A stretch of 64,000 bases of DNA, from positions 37,466 through 101,465 of the forward strand of contig JANQMD010000044.1 of assembly GCA_028280265.1 (NCBI GenBank). The letters run 5' to 3'. Below are positions 59,199 to 64,000 of the stretch, piece after piece. The position numbers were made by a program, and so were the translations under genes. The notes beneath the pieces are model-generated. The model searched no databases and had not been told where the DNA came from. It saw only the letters and a list, made by a program, of their open reading frames with translations. The number at the start of each line of letters is the position of its first letter. Within the stretch, counting starts at the first letter, position 1. The stretch comes from Flavobacteriaceae bacterium (GTDB taxonomy: Bacteria; Bacteroidota; Bacteroidia; Flavobacteriales; Flavobacteriaceae).

Positions 59199-59471
59199 TT
59201 ATCTTTCTAAATCCTCATCCCGCTCACGGACCCGATTAAACTCCCGGATCATTTTGAGCTTGTTTTTTTGTTGATTTTTATCAAGCTTTTGCAATACAAA
59301 TGCCTTGTCCATTTTATATTGATCTCTACCGAGCTTCAAAGGACCTTTGATATGAGTGGGTAAGTTTTTCACCTTCAAAATCATTTGAAGCAATTCTGGC
59401 TCATGCTGTTGCAACCTAGCTCCTCTGTTAAATAGCCAAATTTCACGCTCTTGTTCATTGTTAAATTTCAT
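59199..59471 (-). CDS. Small hypothetical basic protein, C-terminus ...RERDEDLER
   Basis: Intact ORF, tightly packed with neighbours. Confidence 0.65.
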   Translation of the reverse strand: MKFNNEQEREIWLFNRGARLQQHEPELLQMILKVKNLPTHIKGPLKLGRDQYKMDKAFVLQKLDKNQQKNKLKMIREFNRVRERDEDLER

Positions 59472-59483
59472 AATGCTTCCCTT

Positions 59484-59753
59484 TTAAAATTTCTGAATCT
59501 TACTTTGTAAAAACTCTTCGATACTGGGTCTGTAGTAAAGTATGAGCTTACGCGATACCTGACTATGGCGAATCGGATTGTCAGGATCGTCTCTGTATTT
59601 GGCCAGTGTAGTTTTGCTGGATATCCCAAGTTCTTCTAAGGCCTTTTCAGCCGATATCCAATCGTTTTGTTCTTGTTTTTGTCCATCGATGTAGGTAATA
59701 ACCCTGTCGATCAAATCAAAAAAAGCTTCTTCGTCTAAACAGATTACTTGCAT
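59484..59753 (-). CDS. Helix-turn-helix (excisionase/MerR-like) DNA-binding protein
   Basis: DWISAEKALEELGISSKTTLAKYRDDPDNPIRHSQVSRKLILYYRPSIEEFL. Confidence 0.8.
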   Translation of the reverse strand: MQVICLDEEAFFDLIDRVITYIDGQKQEQNDWISAEKALEELGISSKTTLAKYRDDPDNPIRHSQVSRKLILYYRPSIEEFLQSKIQKF

Positions 59754-59756
59754 ATC

Positions 59757-59987
59757 TTACTGATTTTGATTTGCACTGGTTTGACTCATACTCTCAAAGA
59801 CTGCATGAAGGCTTTTGAGCAAATAAGATGTAATGGTCACAAAAAGCCAAAAGGTTGACCTTAAAAGAGCTCCTGAGATTTTCAGGCTTCCAAAGATCAC
59901 TGGAAATAAGAATCCCGTGAAAACTTGCGGAATTGTCCTTACGGTTCTGCTCACAAAATGTGAGTTTCTAGTATTGGGTGTTGTCAT
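59757..59987 (-). CDS. Small membrane protein
   Basis: Hydrophobic/amphipathic ORF in the mobilization gene train. Confidence 0.55.
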   Translation of the reverse strand: MTTPNTRNSHFVSRTVRTIPQVFTGFLFPVIFGSLKISGALLRSTFWLFVTITSYLLKSLHAVFESMSQTSANQNQ

Positions 59988-60015
59988 AATTTTGTGTTTT
60001 TAAGATTGATTTTGT

Positions 60016-60255
60016 TTAGAATCTTCGCCGAAATGGCCAAGAAATAAGTTGTATGATCCCATTTATAAAGGACTTTAGGATAACACCGATAAGTTTGAGG
60101 ATTCCATTTACCAATGACCAAAAACCTTTTATCAGAAAACCAAAGGTTTCAGAGAAAACTTGATCAACAATGCGATAAAATCCACCAAAGAATTTTTTCA
60201 TAATGGGGCGAAATATCCATGTCAAAAGGACAATGGAAAGAATAATGGCAAACAT
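60016..60255 (-). CDS. Small membrane protein
   Basis: N-terminal TM MFAIILSIVLLTWIFRPIMKKFF and long amphipathic repeats; 5 nt downstream of the coupling protein gene. Confidence 0.6.
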   Translation of the reverse strand: MFAIILSIVLLTWIFRPIMKKFFGGFYRIVDQVFSETFGFLIKGFWSLVNGILKLIGVILKSFINGIIQLISWPFRRRF

Positions 60256-60260
60256 GCGTT

Positions 60261-61610
60261 TTAGTTTTTTGTTCTACGTTTTAATGTTCTGTTATTGAAA
60301 TACGGCGTCATACGCACAAGCATGGGCTTATGGTTGATATGCACCACGATGGCTCTGCCGTCCTTTAACCTCCTTACTTCATCTGGAGTAAGTAATTGTC
60401 TTCCCACTCTGTATCGGGGATTGTCGGGGGCAAAAAAATCCTTTTGAGTCTGGCTGTAAAGCTCGGTAGCATTACCAAGCATGTCAGAGACCAAACGACA
60501 AGTCTGTAGGCTCAGTCCTGGTAAAAAAACTTTGGTAGCACAGTTCTGAAAAATGGTTCTTGTCTGGGTAGGATTATAGATCTCTTCCAATTGCTCATAA
60601 GACTGTAGCATCAGATGCAATCCAACATTCCTACGGCGTATGGTAGATATAATCGCCGTGAAATTTGGAATCTTATAGCTGCTAAACTCGTCTAAAAAGC
60701 AGTGTACTGGCTGAGAACCCCCTTCCATCAGATAGTGAAATAACTGGTGAAATAATAATGCCCAAAAGGCTCGGTTGTATGGAATCATATCCTCTCGCTG
60801 ACTTAAAAAAAGAACCGTTTTTCTTTCTCGAAGCTCAGAAAAATGAAAGCTGTTACGCGAGCAGATACGCTGCATCACAGGGTCACTAAAACTGTAAAGA
60901 CAAGATTTTACCGTTGCCAATATGCTCTGCCTTACCTTGAAGCTGTTGGCGTTAAAGGCTGCATATTCCTCAGAGGTCTGAGGATCATTTTCAAAAGCAG
61001 ATTCGATCAAGGCATCAACATGTTCTTGAGAACTGGGATTGAACTTGTTAATCAGATGCGCTAGTAAATAAAGTGTTCGGTTTTGAGGGGGTACCTTTTT
61101 AGCCATGGCAAAGATCACTACAGTCAAAATCATCACGGCCGATTCCGACCAGAATGGGTCTGAAGTATTCTGCTTATAAACTCCCTCTACCAGGGCTTGT
61201 GCCATGTGGCGAGCTTCATTCTTGTTAGTCACAAAAAGTAATGGATTGATTGACTCGCTTTCTTCAGGGTGATTTAAATCAATCTTTCGAGGTAAAAAAC
61301 CCATCTTTCTAAGATAGGAGCCACAATTTTGGTAGAGATCACCCGAAGGGTCAAAAAACACCAATCCTACTGGGTCTTTCCAAGGTCTTAGAGCGTTGTT
61401 GTACGCAAATGCGGTACTCTTAGTCATTCCACTAGGACCAATAATCACACTATGCATGGTGCTTTTATCCAAAGTGAGTCGAAGATCATTTGCCAGATAG
61501 ATTCCTTTATTGCTGGGTTTTAAAACCTTTCGGATTTCCCAAGAATTGGCAAAAGCACTACTTCCATGAGAATTCTTTTTATCTGCATTTTGAAAAAAAT
61601 GTTCCATCAT
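60261..61610 (-). CDS. VirD4/TraG-type type IV coupling protein
   Basis: Walker A-like IIGPSGMTKSTAF; Walker B VHCFLDEFSSYKIPNFTAIISTIRRRNVGLHLMLQS; no N-terminal TM visible. Confidence 0.9.
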   Translation of the reverse strand: MMEHFFQNADKKNSHGSSAFANSWEIRKVLKPSNKGIYLANDLRLTLDKSTMHSVIIGPSGMTKSTAFAYNNALRPWKDPVGLVFFDPSGDLYQNCGSYLRKMGFLPRKIDLNHPEESESINPLLFVTNKNEARHMAQALVEGVYKQNTSDPFWSESAVMILTVVIFAMAKKVPPQNRTLYLLAHLINKFNPSSQEHVDALIESAFENDPQTSEEYAAFNANSFKVRQSILATVKSCLYSFSDPVMQRICSRNSFHFSELRERKTVLFLSQREDMIPYNRAFWALLFHQLFHYLMEGGSQPVHCFLDEFSSYKIPNFTAIISTIRRRNVGLHLMLQSYEQLEEIYNPTQTRTIFQNCATKVFLPGLSLQTCRLVSDMLGNATELYSQTQKDFFAPDNPRYRVGRQLLTPDEVRRLKDGRAIVVHINHKPMLVRMTPYFNNRTLKRRTKN

Positions 61611-62512
61611 CGTTCTAGGGTTATAGATTTACTTTGCTCCAGAGATTTTTCTCTGAGCTTTTCCATTTCATAAGCTCTGACAAACCTGCTTAGGTGATTC
61701 AAATCATCAATGGCAAGTCGCCTGTAGGTATATTTCTTACCCGATGGAGTGATAATCCCTCTGGGCTTGTCGCGATACAAATAGGGTTTGAGGTCAGTTT
61801 GTCTTTCCAAAGCGTATAAAAAACTTTCCCTGCTAGGATGTTTTTTTGCAATGGTATAAAGACGATGTCTCAGGCTTTCCAAAACAGAAGCATCCCCTCT
61901 TTTTTTTGCCCTGTAACTTCCATCGGGGTGTCTCAGTTTTTCAGGGAGTGTCACTTCAATTTCGCCAAGAATTTTTTTCTGATTTCGTTTCAAGCCTGGC
62001 AAATAAAGCAGTGATTTGTCTAAATGAGGAAAATGATCTCGCTGAAACTCGTTCATCTCTATTTGCAAATCCCGAAGTGCAGCTTTGGAAATTCTTCTGT
62101 TTTTTCCACTACCTCGCTCCGAGGCTGAAAACGCACAGTGCAAATGCCAGTTGTCAGTGTCTCTATGTACCGTGATAAAAGACAGAGCTCTATCTCCGTC
62201 GTATAACTGATAGAATTTTTTGGCAAAGGTCAGCAGTGTCTCATTATCCAGAAATTTACGCTCATCTGGATGCCATGAGAGTACGATGTGGTAAGCAGCC
62301 ACTTGTTTTCCCCTTCGTTTTTTAATCAGCTTATTGTTTTCCACAAAATGCCTAGAAACCCCCTTTGCAGTTGTCTCACCTGGAATATTGGTCAGGATAA
62401 AATCGGTATTGGCAGCTAAGTATTCCTTGCCTTGATTTACGTACTGAATCAGTTGGTGCAAGGCAGGACGCTTAGAGGAACGTGTTAAAAATTTAATCAG
62501 CATCATTAGCAA
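61607..62512 (-). CDS. MobA/VirD2-like relaxase
   Basis: AYHIVLSWHPDE and HUH-type FITVHRDTDNWHLHCAFS; ATGA overlap with coupling protein. Confidence 0.9.
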   Translation of the reverse strand: MLMMLIKFLTRSSKRPALHQLIQYVNQGKEYLAANTDFILTNIPGETTAKGVSRHFVENNKLIKKRRGKQVAAYHIVLSWHPDERKFLDNETLLTFAKKFYQLYDGDRALSFITVHRDTDNWHLHCAFSASERGSGKNRRISKAALRDLQIEMNEFQRDHFPHLDKSLLYLPGLKRNQKKILGEIEVTLPEKLRHPDGSYRAKKRGDASVLESLRHRLYTIAKKHPSRESFLYALERQTDLKPYLYRDKPRGIITPSGKKYTYRRLAIDDLNHLSRFVRAYEMEKLREKSLEQSKSITLER

Positions 62513-62978
62513 GGTTTAAAGGTTTAAAAATGGCTTTTGGGGCCTTAAAAAATTGATCCAACGTTTTTTCCATCACCTGCAACTGTTTGGCAGCAGCCAA
62601 AAGCTGACTCTCTGAAATATTCCGCTCTATATGACTGTTGTGAACAATCTCACCTAGAGAGTTGCCAATTCTAGCGATTAAAAACTTGATCTGTTCAATG
62701 TCAGCATCAAAAGGCAGGTACACCTCAGTTGTGAGGTAAGCCAAAGCTGCTTTTCTGATAAAAGCACTTACTTTTTCATCGTAGCCTCTGGCAGCCTTAG
62801 CGATCTGGTTATATTCGCCAGGATGTACGACAATTTCTATTCGTTTGGTACGACCCCGATATTTTTTTCGGTATTCTTTGTGATAGATCTTGCGAAATTC
62901 CGCACGCAATTCCCTCCACCGCTCTTTGGGAAGCGGAGGAGAAATGTTACGTTGAAAAAGGAATTCTGCAAATGTCAT
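62493..62978 (-). CDS. MobC-like relaxosome protein
   Basis: RTKRIEIVVHPGEYNQIAKAARGYDEKVSAFIRKAALAYL...LIARIGNSLGEIVHNSHIERNIS. Confidence 0.85.
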   Translation of the reverse strand: MTFAEFLFQRNISPPLPKERWRELRAEFRKIYHKEYRKKYRGRTKRIEIVVHPGEYNQIAKAARGYDEKVSAFIRKAALAYLTTEVYLPFDADIEQIKFLIARIGNSLGEIVHNSHIERNISESQLLAAAKQLQVMEKTLDQFFKAPKAIFKPLNLANDAD

Positions 62979-63049
62979 TACACAAAAGGGTTTAAAAAAT
63001 ATCCAGAAGCGGTCTTCCAGGGATCAGGCTTATATCACGTTTGTTAAAG

Positions 63050-63913
63050 TCAGTTCAAGTCTTTATTGAGTTTGTTTTTAATTATATACTCTGAATCTTT
63101 CGGGATCATCTCCAATAACTTTCCCATGCAGTCAGGACAATCATAATCGTATCCAGTCAATTTTAACTCTGGCTCTACACTTTGCCAAAAAGACTGAAAA
63201 ACAGGTGTGTTGGCACTGCTATTTTCAAAAGCAGCATCAAACAGTCGGTTGCCACCATCGGGATGTGCTTTGAATTGAAAAAAGTTTCGATCAATGACTC
63301 CATTTTTCTGAAGTGAAGTATAAAATCGTGCAGATTCGAAACGATCCTTGGAATGACTCCTATGAATGATCCCTAGTGTTATAAAACCAATCAGAGTATC
63401 TAAAAGCTGACTGTGTAATATGGTATTACTCTGACTACTTACCTGTACTTCTTTTTTCTCATTGGCTTTGTATCTGGAGCTGGTCGCACAGCGAAAACAA
63501 GCTGGTGTTACACTGGGAATTTGAAAAAATAGTTCTGCTGTCCTGCTATGGGCATACCATCCAGCCCAAATAGCAGGAATGTCATACCGTAAAGCCAGTA
63601 TATTTCCGTATGATTGAGCGGCAAAAGAGTCTGTTCCGAAAATAATTAGTGAGGCAGAACAAAAAATGGCTTTCTCTTCTTGTTCAGACAGGTCCTGTAA
63701 TTTTTTTCTGACCCCGGTAAAGTGTACACTCCGATTGATCTGTCCAATAGCTTCCCTGATGGCATCTACTTTGTATTTACCGATATCGGAATAATTGAAA
63801 TCTTGCCTTGACAGGTTTGCCGCCTCGACTTTGTCAAAATCAATCATAGTGATCTTTCCCACTCCTAGTCGAGCTAGGTTTTTTGCTAAAAGCCCTAGAC
63901 CTGGAGATTCCAA
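63050..63913 (-). pseudogene. ThiF/E1-like adenylyltransferase, N-terminus truncated by an IS end
   Basis: LARLGVGKITMIDFDKVEAANLSRQDF, GTDSFAAQSYGN, CFRC...CPDC; in-frame TAG and IS-type repeats immediately upstream. Confidence 0.8.
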
Positions 63914-64000
63914 CGAAATTGACCCATGTAATCCTACGAAAGTGATCCACTAATTCCAGTGGAAACTGACCCACCCATTCCTGTGCAAATTGACCCATGC
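63910..64000. mobile_element. Terminus of an IS21-like element (tandem degenerate ~23 bp repeats), continuing off-window
   Basis: Four units: ccaacgaaattgacccatgtaat / cctacgaaagtgatccactaatt / ccagtggaaactgacccacccatt / cctgtgcaaattgacccatgc. Confidence 0.65.

Noticed and set aside
60843-61064. Plus-strand ORF of 73 aa inside the coupling protein gene
   Set aside because: Antisense to a conserved CDS; no supporting motif.
56715-64000. Complete integrative conjugative element
   Set aside because: No integrase and no mating-pair-formation (tra) genes visible; only mobilization functions can be supported within the window.

Overview
The window is AT-rich chromosomal DNA from a Bacteroidetes, most likely Flavobacteriaceae: T9SS type B C-terminal domain, Bacteroidetes-type protein families, no lab-vector signatures. 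About 1-56.6 kb is core-like: leucine/branched-chain catabolism (ilvE, E1 and E2 of the branched-chain 2-oxo acid dehydrogenase), a TPR histidine kinase/LuxR pair, alaS, an acyl-CoA dehydrogenase + APH-like kinase + SDR cluster, a LemA/TPM cluster, an ergothioneine-type egtB/egtD operon with OsmC-hydrolase, DUF427 and SelO, HupE/DUF4198, msrA/msrB, an HD + Pycsar-effector-like membrane protein, a TonB-type outer membrane protein, and der and era. An initiator-type tRNA-Met at 56.7 kb is followed by accessory DNA: a KAP-type NTPase and a mobilization module (small proteins, VirD4-like coupling protein, relaxase, MobC-like protein). This ends in a ThiF/E1-like gene cut by an IS21-like terminus at the window edge. 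The main observations are: (1) three consecutive small mobilization-module proteins share an acidic '-D[DE][DE]LER' C-terminus, and the adjacent relaxase also ends in LER; (2) decayed partial copies of selO (5' end) and msrA (3' end) mark cargo insertion boundaries; (3) dispersed palindromic repeats sit in frame inside the E1 and E2 coding regions and flank gene cassettes; (4) lemA carries an apparent one-base frameshift; (5) an 8-copy heptanucleotide array lies upstream of a phosphatase/kinase-like/beta-barrel fusion protein. All product calls come from reading the sequence and ORF translations; no database search was run.
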